From: Acidiphilium multivorum AIU301
GTDB lineage: Bacteria; Pseudomonadota; Alphaproteobacteria; Acetobacterales; Acetobacteraceae
Direction: 5' to 3'
Length of the DNA: 64,000 bases
Assembly (NCBI RefSeq): GCF_000202835.1
Contig: NC_015186.1
Location: forward strand, 1,860,001 to 1,924,000
Shown: piece after piece, positions 12,034 to 18,755 of the stretch
Layout: each line of letters starts with the position of its first letter
Position numbering within the stretch: the stretch's first letter is position 1
Made by a program: the position numbers and the translations under genes
Notes under the pieces: generated by a model
The model's database searches: none
What the model was told of the DNA's origin: nothing
What the model saw: the letters and a program-made list of their open reading frames with translations, nothing else

Positions 12034-13203
12034 ATGACCCTGAAGACCGGCGCCGGGGCGCGGGTTCCGCCCTTTCTGGTGATGGACGTGATCTCGGCGG
12101 CCAACGCGCTCGCCGCCAGCCCGGCGGCGGCGAACCGCCGGGTGATCCGCATGGAGGTCGGCCAGCCCGGCCAGGGCGCGCCGGAGGGCGTGCGCCACGC
12201 CGTCGCCGCCGCGATGGCGGGGACCGATCCGCTCGGCTATACCGAGGCGCTGGGCCTGCCCGGCCTGCGGCGGCGGATCGCCGCGCATTATGCCGACTGG
12301 TACGGGCTCGACCTGCCCGCCGCGCGCGTCGCGGTGACCGCCGGGGCCTCGGGCGGGTTTCCGCTCGCCTTCCTCGCCGCCTTCGAGCCGGGGGATACGA
12401 TCGCCCTCGCCGCCCCATGCTATCCGCCCTACCTGAACATCATGACGGCGCTCGGGCTGCGGCCGCTGCTGCTGCCGGCCACCGAGGAAACCGGATTCCA
12501 GCCGACAGTGGCGATGATCGCGGCGCTCGACCCGCAGCCGGACGGGCTGCTGATCGCCTCGCCCGCCAACCCGACCGGGGCGATGCTGCACCCCGACGAG
12601 CTCGCCGCCCTCGCCCGGCACTGCCATGCGAACGGCATCCGCCTGATCAGCGACGAGATCTATCACGGCCTGACCTATGGCAAGCCGGCGGCCACCGCCG
12701 CCGCCTTTAGCCCCTCGGCCATCGTGATCAACTCGTTCTCGAAATATTTCTCGATGACGGGCTGGCGCGTCGGCTGGATGGTGCTGCCGGAGGAGCTGGT
12801 GCGGCCGGTGGAGTGCCTCGCGCAGAACATGTTCATCTGCGCGCCGCATGTCGCGCAGCGCGCGGCCGAGGCGGCGTTCGACTGCCACGCCGAGCTTTCG
12901 GCGCGGCGCGATGCCTATGCCCGTTCGCGCGCCCTGCTGCTCGACGCCCTGCCCCGCGCCGGGATGACGAAGCTCTCCCCGGCGGATGGCGCCTTCTACA
13001 TCTATGCCGACATCGCCGCGACCGGGCAGGACAGCGCCGCCTTCTGCCGCGCGATGCTGCACGACCTGCACATCGCCGCGACGCCTGGGCATGATTTCGA
13101 CACCGCGCGCGGCGGCGATTTCGTGCGGTTTTCCTATTGCGCCGACGAGGCCGACATCGCCGAGGCGGCGCGCCGGCTGACCGAATCGCCGCCCGGAAGA
13201 TAG
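12034..13203 (+). CDS. Pyridoxal-phosphate aminotransferase, class I/II
   Basis: A 389-residue fold-type I aminotransferase. Substrate-side YTEALGLPGLRRRIA is near residue 70. The PLP contact NPTGAML is near 190, DEIYHGLTY near 210, and the Schiff-base lysine lies in NSFSKYFSMTGWRVGW near 240. The C-terminal RFSYC holds the carboxylate-binding arginine. It resembles aspartate/aromatic aminotransferase-like enzymes; the amino donor cannot be fixed from sequence. It starts 8 bp after the GGT-like gene, so the two are probably co-transcribed. Confidence 0.85.
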   Translation: MTLKTGAGARVPPFLVMDVISAANALAASPAAANRRVIRMEVGQPGQGAPEGVRHAVAAAMAGTDPLGYTEALGLPGLRRRIAAHYADWYGLDLPAARVAVTAGASGGFPLAFLAAFEPGDTIALAAPCYPPYLNIMTALGLRPLLLPATEETGFQPTVAMIAALDPQPDGLLIASPANPTGAMLHPDELAALARHCHANGIRLISDEIYHGLTYGKPAATAAAFSPSAIVINSFSKYFSMTGWRVGWMVLPEELVRPVECLAQNMFICAPHVAQRAAEAAFDCHAELSARRDAYARSRALLLDALPRAGMTKLSPADGAFYIYADIAATGQDSAAFCRAMLHDLHIAATPGHDFDTARGGDFVRFSYCADEADIAEAARRLTESPPGR

Positions 13204-13210
13204 GGCCCCT

Positions 13211-13912
13211 TCAGTACGAGCCGAAGGCGACCCCGCTGGTCGGATCGACATAGACCATCTCGTCCGCCACCCGGCGCACGCCGCCGATTCCCTCGGCGAG
13301 CACGATCAGCGCCATCCGCTCGGCATCGCTGAACACGGGGCCGGAAAGCGTCGCGACGCCATGATCGACCTTGACCTCGATGGTCGCCTTGGGCGCCCAG
13401 TTGGTCTTCTCGATCGCGGCCCGGATGCGGCTGGCCACCACATCGTCGCTGACCGGGGTATCCTCGACCACCAGCAGCGCGGTGATCAGCCGGGCGAGGA
13501 TGTTCCGCCGGTTGAGCATGCCGAGCAGGATCTCGCCCTGGACGACCGGCAGCTGCTTCACCCGGTAGGTTTCCATGATGTCGATCGCATCGCACAGCGG
13601 CGTGTCGGGGCCGACGGAGCGGACCGGCGTGGTCATGATCTCGCCGACATGCCGGCCGCGGGTGCGGGCGAACTGTCGGGCCGAGGTTTCGGGGGCGAGG
13701 AAGCCGCGCCACCAGCCGATGTCCGGAGCGGTCTCGAGTTCGGGGCGGCGCAGCATGTCGCCATCGGTGATGATGCCGAGCAGCCGGCCGCCACGGTCGA
13801 TCACCGGGAGGGCGGACAGGTTCTGGTCGAGCATGATCCGGCCGGCATCGGCAACGGTCGTCTCGGGTTCGACGGTGAGTGGACCAACCGTCATGATCTC
13901 ACGCACGTTCAT
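13211..13912 (-). CDS. CBS-CBS-BON domain protein
   Basis: A 233-residue soluble protein. Two CBS domains (about residues 5-60 with ITDGDMLRR, and 90-145 with EIMTTPVRSV and QLPVVQGE) are followed by a BON domain (about 155-225). The pair of CBS domains probably binds an adenine nucleotide; BON domains associate with membranes or ligands. The start at 13912 has an excellent ribosome-binding site (AGGAGGATGAC). An FNR-type box at 13965-13978 lies 53 bp upstream, so the gene is likely induced under low oxygen by the neighbouring regulator. It converges on the aminotransferase gene with a 7-bp gap. The exact function is unknown. Confidence 0.85.
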   Translation of the reverse strand: MNVREIMTVGPLTVEPETTVADAGRIMLDQNLSALPVIDRGGRLLGIITDGDMLRRPELETAPDIGWWRGFLAPETSARQFARTRGRHVGEIMTTPVRSVGPDTPLCDAIDIMETYRVKQLPVVQGEILLGMLNRRNILARLITALLVVEDTPVSDDVVASRIRAAIEKTNWAPKATIEVKVDHGVATLSGPVFSDAERMALIVLAEGIGGVRRVADEMVYVDPTSGVAFGSY

Positions 13913-13964
13913 GTCATCCTCCTTTTGGCTAGGAGGACCATGCGCGATGCCCTCCGCCCGCGCA

Positions 13965-13978
13965 TTGACATGCGTCAA
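13965..13978 (-). promoter_or_regulatory. FNR box upstream of the CBS-BON gene
   Basis: TTGACATGCGTCAA is a perfect inverted repeat of the TTGA(T/C)-N4-(A/G)TCAA type recognised by FNR/FixK/FnrN regulators. Its centre is about 59 bp before the CBS-BON start, suitable for class II activation with a short leader. An FNR-type gene lies immediately upstream. Confidence 0.7.
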
Positions 13979-13997
13979 TCGCGGAAGCGGGCCGGCC

Positions 13998-14777
13998 TCA
14001 GGCGCCGGCGCGGGCGATTTCGGCCAGGGCCTGCGGGCGGGCGACGCTGATATTGTGGTCCGGCGTCACGTCGATCACGCCCTGCTTGCGCAGCGCGGTG
14101 AGCGCGCGGGAGACGGTTTCGATGGTCAGGCCGAGATAATCGGCGAGATCGGTGCGGGTCATCGGCAGCCGCAGCCCGGCCCGCGGAGCGCCGCACATCA
14201 TCGCCCGCCGGCTCCAGCTGTCGATGAAGCTGGCGAGCCGCTCGATCGCGCTCTTGCGGCCGAGCAGCAGCATCTGCTCCTGCGCCACGATGAGTTCGTG
14301 CGAGGCGACGTCGAGCAGCCGGCGCTCGAGCGCGGGAAAGCGGGAGAACACGTTGCGCATTTCCACGCGGTCGAACCGGCACAGCCGGACATCGTCGATC
14401 GCCTCGGCGCTGAACGTGTAGCGGTCGTCGGCGGCGAGGCCGACGAAATCGCCCGCGCCGACGAAGCCGGTGATCTGCCGGCGCCCGTCGGGCAGGTCCT
14501 TGTGCAGCTTGGCGGTGCCGTGATTGATGTTGAAGAAGTAACGGGCGCTGTCGCCCTCCACCGCGAAGCTCTGGCCGCGCGACACCGTGGACTGCCGCGC
14601 CACGCTCGCGAGGAAATGAAGATCCTCGTCCGCCAGCGCATCGCACAGGCCGATATGCCGCGCCTCGCAGCCCGCGCACAGGCCAGGAATGATGGCTTCC
14701 GAAAGATTGATGGGCGAGCGAAGCGCCCGGTCCCGCTGCTCCAGCATCTCGCGTCCTTCCGACGTCTCAGCAATCAT
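13998..14777 (-). CDS. FNR-type [4Fe-4S] oxygen-sensing transcription regulator
   Basis: A Crp/Fnr protein of 259 residues from the ATG at 14777. Cysteines 34, 37 and 45 (CAGCEARHIGLC) and Cys133 (RLCRFDR) match the four ligands of an oxygen-labile iron-sulfur cluster. The cNMP-like sensor domain follows. The C-terminal helix-turn-helix has TIETVSRAL; the E..SR pattern in the recognition helix is the one that reads TTGAT half-sites. The reading frame stays open to an ATG at 14951 (317 aa). I prefer 14777 because the length then fits the family, third-position GC just upstream drops to 11 of 21 codons, and a perfect FNR box lies inside the extension. It probably senses low oxygen and controls cydAB, cydDC, the CBS-BON gene and itself. 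Confidence 0.85.
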   Translation of the reverse strand: MIAETSEGREMLEQRDRALRSPINLSEAIIPGLCAGCEARHIGLCDALADEDLHFLASVARQSTVSRGQSFAVEGDSARYFFNINHGTAKLHKDLPDGRRQITGFVGAGDFVGLAADDRYTFSAEAIDDVRLCRFDRVEMRNVFSRFPALERRLLDVASHELIVAQEQMLLLGRKSAIERLASFIDSWSRRAMMCGAPRAGLRLPMTRTDLADYLGLTIETVSRALTALRKQGVIDVTPDHNISVARPQALAEIARAGA

Positions 14778-14904
14778 TTTGTAGTGCAGAGCAACAAGGT
14801 CGCGCAACTCGTATGATTCAGGCCGCGAATGTGCGGTTAGCTGCGCCACCGGCGACGCGCGCGGCGCTTTGTCTTTTAATTCGAGAATCTTACAGGGCTT
14901 CCGG

Positions 14905-14918
14905 TTGATTTCGATCAA
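14905..14918. promoter_or_regulatory. Perfect FNR box before the FNR-type gene
   Basis: TTGATTTCGATCAA is a full TTGAT-N4-ATCAA palindrome. It lies between the preferred regulator start (14777) and the divergent gene at 14963, and inside the longest possible reading frame of the regulator. It could serve autoregulation of the FNR-type gene, activation of the divergent hypothetical gene (start about 45 bp away), or both. Confidence 0.65.
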
Positions 14919-14962
14919 GGCGCGGTTCATCCGCTTGGTCGATCCTGTCATGCTTTCTGACG

Positions 14963-15421
14963 ATGTTACATTGCATGCATGAACCGACTTACCTGATCGA
15001 ACCCATGATCCGCGAGCACATCGACCCGTGCTTCGTGATCGCGCGCCTGGCCCAGCCCTGGCTCGACCTCGCGCGATGGCGGCGCCATGCGCGCGAGTGC
15101 ATCGCGGCGAATCCCGGCCGGCGCGGCATGATCACGATCCGCCGGGTGCGGCGGCGCAACCCTTGCGGCCTGGCCTGCTACCGGTGCGAGGCCGATCTCG
15201 AACATGGCCGGCTGATGGCGGTGCGGCCCTTCGCGGTGCTCGACCCGCTCGATGACAGGCCGCTGCTCACCGCACTCGCGGCACGGCTCGCGGCCATCGC
15301 GCATGATACCGGCTGCGGCGCCATCCGCATCGTCGCCACGGGGGCCGACCTTCCGGCAGGCGCGCTCGGCGGTGTTGCCCGGGCGGTCTCCCGGGCCGGG
15401 GAACACACCTTCCTGCTCTGA
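14963..15421 (+). CDS. Hypothetical protein, 152 aa or shorter
   Basis: No family recognised. The protein is basic at the N-terminal half (ARWRRHARECI, ITIRRVRRRNPCGLACYRC) and Ala/Leu-rich at the C-terminal half. It includes a CGLACYRC cysteine pair near residue 70, but there is no membrane segment or signal peptide. Third-position GC becomes strongly coding-like only after the internal ATG at 15005, so the true product may start there (138 aa). The gene is divergent from the FNR-type regulator with an FNR box between them. An antisense frame of similar length exists but looks less protein-like. Confidence 0.55.
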   Translation: MLHCMHEPTYLIEPMIREHIDPCFVIARLAQPWLDLARWRRHARECIAANPGRRGMITIRRVRRRNPCGLACYRCEADLEHGRLMAVRPFAVLDPLDDRPLLTALAARLAAIAHDTGCGAIRIVATGADLPAGALGGVARAVSRAGEHTFLL

Positions 15422-15478
15422 CCCGCACCGACGCAAGGGATGCCGGCCCGGCCGGCAAGTCCTCCAGAACGACAAGCG

Positions 15479-15504
15479 GCCGGACCGCCCGAAAGCGGCC
15501 CGGC
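15479..15504. terminator. GC-rich hairpin after the cyd operon
   Basis: GCCGGACCGC and GCGGCCCGGC pair over 10 positions with one mismatch and a 6-base loop. It sits between the hypothetical gene ending at 15421 and the minus-strand cyd operon ending at 15532. There is no clean U-run, so the terminator role is inferred from position. Confidence 0.35.
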
Positions 15505-15531
15505 CAGACTGGCACGGCTACGGCGCTGCCG

Positions 15532-15630
15532 TCAGGGGAAGCGGCGCCGCGTGTACAGCCATGCGAGAACGTACAACCCGAGATAGACGAACGGGATGAA
15601 CAGGATCAGGCCTTCAAGTCCACCGAGCAT
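15532..15630 (-). CDS. 32-residue membrane peptide at the end of the cyd operon
   Basis: MLGGLEGLIL followed by FIPFVYLGLYVLAWLYTRR: one hydrophobic helix (about residues 6-26) and a basic tail (TRRRFP). An excellent ribosome-binding site (TAAGGAGA) overlaps the stop codon of the CydX-like gene, so translation is probably coupled to it. Too short for most gene callers. The position, last in cydA-cydB-cydX-orf32, suggests a small accessory subunit or assembly factor of cytochrome bd. I do not recognise the family. Confidence 0.6.
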   Translation of the reverse strand: MLGGLEGLILFIPFVYLGLYVLAWLYTRRRFP

Positions 15631-15642
15631 CGGGGCGTCTCC

Positions 15643-15852
15643 TTACACTTTGTCGTCGGGCTGATGGCGGCCAAGGACCGCCGATTGCTGTGCCTCGAAC
15701 AGAACGGCGCCGCTCGCCGAGATCAGAACGATCATCATCGTTCCGACCAGCCAGCCGAAATACCAGGGCCCCTCGTCGCCGGTGACCACGGCGAGCAGGA
15801 TCGCCGCGAAGAGGATGACCGCGAGGGCGGCGAATTTGATCGTGTTCAACAT
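15643..15852 (-). CDS. cydX: CydX-like cytochrome bd small subunit with an extra helix
   Basis: A 69-residue membrane protein. Residues 30-55 (GPWYFGWLVGTMM through to LFEAQ) match the CydX signature WYFAWILGT...ALxxE of the small cytochrome bd subunit. Unlike the usual one-helix CydX of about 37 residues, an additional N-terminal transmembrane helix (about residues 5-24) precedes it. It lies 17 bp after cydB with a GGAG ribosome-binding site. CydX stabilises the haem b595/d centres in E. coli. The role of the extra helix is unknown. Confidence 0.75.
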   Translation of the reverse strand: MLNTIKFAALAVILFAAILLAVVTGDEGPWYFGWLVGTMMIVLISASGAVLFEAQQSAVLGRHQPDDKV

Positions 15853-15869
15853 GGCTCGATCTCCGCTCC

Positions 15870-17009
15870 TCAGTAGGAGTGATCGTTGGCGATGACGGAC
15901 TCGGTCTTGACCTTCCCGCGCATGACGCGGAAGGCCCAGGCCGTGTAGCTCAGGATGATCGGCACGAAGACCAGCGCGAAGGCCAGCATCCAGCCGAGAT
16001 TGTAGGCGCTGCCCGAGGCGTTCCACACCGTCAGGCTCTGCGCCGGCGCGGTGGTGGAGGGCATCAGGAAGGGGAACATCGCCGCCCCGGTGGTGAAGAT
16101 CGTGCCGATCCAGGCCAGCGCGCCGAGCCACCAGCCGAGGATCGGCTTGCGGGCGGCGAGCGCCAGCGGACCCGCGACCATGCCGAGCAGCCCCACCGCC
16201 GGCAGCAGCCAGAGCACCGGATGCTGGTGGAAATTGTCCATCCAGGCGCCGGCGCGCATCGCGACCGAAGGGCCGCCGAGCGGGGTCGCCGGCATCGCCG
16301 GGTTGACCGGGGCGGTGTAGGCGAAGCCCTTGATGAAGCGGACCCAGACGCCGCCGATCGCGAACAGGGCGGCGGCGAGCAGGCCGGCGGGCACCGCATA
16401 GCGCCGGGCGCGCTCGGCGATCGGGCCCTCGCCGCGGATCATCAGCATCGCCCCGCCCTGGTGCACGGCGAGGGCGAGCGAGAGCACACCGCACATCACC
16501 GCGAAGGGGTTGAGCAGGTACCAGATGAAGCTGCCATCCTGGTAATACTGGCCGTCCCAGCTGAAGTGGAAGCCGACCCCCTGCAGCACGTTGCCGAAGG
16601 CGGCGCCGTAGATGATCATCGGCAGCGCGCCGGAGATCAGGAACGCCCAGTCCCAGGTCGCGCGCCAGCGCCGCGCATCGACCTTGGAGCGGTATTCGAA
16701 GGCGACCGGGCGCATGATCATGCTGAACAGCAGCAGGATCATCACCACGTAGAAGGTCGAGAACGAGGTGGCGTAGAGCGTCGGGAAGGCGGCGAAGATG
16801 GCGCCGCCGCCGAGGATGAACCAGACCTGGTTGCCGTCCCAGTGCGGGCCGATCACGGCGAGCGCGGTGCGGCGTTCGGCATCGGTGCGGCCGACGAAGC
16901 GCAGCAGCGCGCCGACCCCCATGTCCATCCCCACCATGATGCCGAGGCCGGAGAGAAGCACCCCGAGCAGCACGGCCCAGATGACCTTGAGCGCGATATA
17001 GAGTTCCAT
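15870..17009 (-). CDS. cydB: Cytochrome bd ubiquinol oxidase subunit II
   Basis: A 379-residue polytopic inner-membrane protein. The conserved N-terminal GLGIMVGMDMGVGALLRFVGR, then GPHWDGNQVWFILGGGAIFAAFP near residue 53, and WDWAFLISG near 120 identify CydB. It forms the heterodimer with CydA that reduces oxygen to water with very high affinity and generates a proton gradient without pumping. It is 12 bp downstream of cydA and followed by the CydX-like gene. Confidence 0.96.
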   Translation of the reverse strand: MELYIALKVIWAVLLGVLLSGLGIMVGMDMGVGALLRFVGRTDAERRTALAVIGPHWDGNQVWFILGGGAIFAAFPTLYATSFSTFYVVMILLLFSMIMRPVAFEYRSKVDARRWRATWDWAFLISGALPMIIYGAAFGNVLQGVGFHFSWDGQYYQDGSFIWYLLNPFAVMCGVLSLALAVHQGGAMLMIRGEGPIAERARRYAVPAGLLAAALFAIGGVWVRFIKGFAYTAPVNPAMPATPLGGPSVAMRAGAWMDNFHQHPVLWLLPAVGLLGMVAGPLALAARKPILGWWLGALAWIGTIFTTGAAMFPFLMPSTTAPAQSLTVWNASGSAYNLGWMLAFALVFVPIILSYTAWAFRVMRGKVKTESVIANDHSY

Positions 17010-17021
17010 GGCGCGGTTTCC

Positions 17022-18635
17022 TTACTGCCAGGACTTGTCGGCGTAGCCGGGGCGCATCAGCGACGGGCTGGCCGCCGCCTCGACCGGACGGGCATGGGCG
17101 TGCTCGCCGGGGCCGAGCCTTGCATATTTGAACATCAGGTAGAGTTCGGCGGCGATGAACAGGCTGTAGAGCAGCGCGAAGCCGATCAGCGAGAACAGCA
17201 TGTAGCCGACCGTGTGGCTGGAGGCGGACTGGAAGGTCGGCAGCCAGCCATAAACCGTCCAGGGCTGGCGGCCGTTCTCGGCGGTGATCCAGCCGAACTC
17301 GCAGGCCAGCACCGGCAGCGGGATCGCCCACATCGCCGCGCGCATCACCAGCGGGTGTTTCTCAAGCTCGTTCCTCAGACTGTAATAGGCGCCGAAGGCG
17401 AACACCACGAGGAAGGCGAGGCCGAGGCCGACCATGAGGCGGAAGCTCCAGAACTCGACGAAGACGTTGGGGATCGATTCGCGGCCGGCCCTTTTCAGGA
17501 TGCCCGGCAGGTTCGAGGGCGTGATCTTCGACAGGTCCTGATCCGGCGCGAAGCGCTGGGCGAGGAAGCCGTAGCCCATGTCCGCCTCGTTCTTGCGGAA
17601 GGCGGCGAGCGCCGCCGGGCTGTGGGTTTCGCCATACTGCTTGAGCGCGATCACCGCCTGGATGCCCTTGGCGGCGCGAAGCTGGGCCTGCTGTTCCAGT
17701 TCGTCGATGCCGGGGATGCGGACATTCCAGGCATGCGCGACCAGCGGGGTCAGCACATAGGGGATACCGATGGCGAAATCGTTCTTCTGCGTGCGGTCAT
17801 TCGGCACGGCGGCGATCAGCCAGGGCGCGCTGGGCCCCTTGGTGGTGTGCCAGATGCCTTCCATCGCGGCGAGCTTGGTCGGCTGCACGAGATAGTCCAT
17901 GCGGCCGAGCGCGTCGCCCAGCGTGACCACGCCGAGGGTGGAGATCAGCCCGAAGATCGCGGCGATGCGGAACGAGCGGGCGGCGAATTCACGGTGCTGG
18001 CGGCGCAGCAGGTAGTAGGCCGAGATGCCCATCACGAACATCGAGCCGGTGACGAAGCCGGCGATCGAGGTATGCACGAACTTCGCCTGCGCATCCTGGC
18101 TGAAGACGAGGGACATGAAGCTGTGGAACTGCATGCGCATCGTGTCCGGGTCGAATTTCGCGCCGGTCGGGTCCTGCATGAAGCCGTTGGCGATCAGGAT
18201 CCACAGCGCCGAGAGGTTCGAGCCGAGGGCGACGAGGTAGGTGATGGCGAGATGCGCGGGGCGGCTCAGCCGGTCCCAGCCGAAGATCATCAGGCCGATG
18301 AAGGTGCTTTCCATGAAAAAGGCCATCAGCCCCTCGATGGCGAGCGGGGTGCCGAACACGTCGCCCACGAAATGCGAGTACATCGACCAGTTGGTGCCGA
18401 ACTCGAATTCCATGGTCAGGCCGGTGGCGACGCCGATGGCGAAGTTGATGCCGAACAGCTTGCCCCAGAACAGGGCCATGTCCTTGTAAATCTTCTTGCC
18501 GGTGATGACGTAGACCGTCTCCATCGTCGCGAGCAGGAAGGTCATGCCCAGCGTGAGGGGGACGAAAAGGAAATGATATAGCGCGGTCAGCGCGAATTGC
18601 AGGCGCGACAGGTCGACGACTGTCGGGTCGATCAT
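17022..18635 (-). CDS. cydA: Cytochrome bd ubiquinol oxidase subunit I
   Basis: A 537-residue polytopic membrane protein carrying the haems b558, b595 and d. Visible features: the N-terminal RLQFALTALYHFLFVPLTLG with the axial histidine near residue 19; HTSIAGFVTGSMFVMG near 185; and GRQPWTVYGWLPT near 445. Length is comparable to E. coli CydA (522). It starts the cydAB-cydX-orf32 operon. A perfect FNR box lies 91 bp upstream, with an ATAAT-like -10 candidate between, so induction at low oxygen is expected. Confidence 0.96.
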   Translation of the reverse strand: MIDPTVVDLSRLQFALTALYHFLFVPLTLGMTFLLATMETVYVITGKKIYKDMALFWGKLFGINFAIGVATGLTMEFEFGTNWSMYSHFVGDVFGTPLAIEGLMAFFMESTFIGLMIFGWDRLSRPAHLAITYLVALGSNLSALWILIANGFMQDPTGAKFDPDTMRMQFHSFMSLVFSQDAQAKFVHTSIAGFVTGSMFVMGISAYYLLRRQHREFAARSFRIAAIFGLISTLGVVTLGDALGRMDYLVQPTKLAAMEGIWHTTKGPSAPWLIAAVPNDRTQKNDFAIGIPYVLTPLVAHAWNVRIPGIDELEQQAQLRAAKGIQAVIALKQYGETHSPAALAAFRKNEADMGYGFLAQRFAPDQDLSKITPSNLPGILKRAGRESIPNVFVEFWSFRLMVGLGLAFLVVFAFGAYYSLRNELEKHPLVMRAAMWAIPLPVLACEFGWITAENGRQPWTVYGWLPTFQSASSHTVGYMLFSLIGFALLYSLFIAAELYLMFKYARLGPGEHAHARPVEAAASPSLMRPGYADKSWQ

Positions 18636-18725
18636 GATGGACTCCTGGCCCGAGGACCGGCGGGATTCCCCGCACGGCGGTGAACGGTAGTTTCCCGATC
18701 GATAATGCCGCCACGCGGCGGCGCA

Positions 18726-18739
18726 TTGATCTGTATCAA
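18726..18739 (-). promoter_or_regulatory. Perfect FNR box upstream of cydA
   Basis: TTGATCTGTATCAA is a consensus FNR site (TTGAT-N4-ATCAA) centred about 97 bp before the cydA start. A CATTAT sequence on the cydA strand (plus-strand 18702-18707) lies at roughly the right distance for a class II FNR-dependent promoter. It sits between cydA and the 3' end of cydC. Confidence 0.8.
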
Positions 18740-18755
18740 TCCGTTTCAGCCGGGC

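Noticed and set aside
15879-18581. 900-codon open frame opposite cydB and cydA
   Set aside because: Shadow frame; both cyd genes are intact membrane-protein genes with all signatures.
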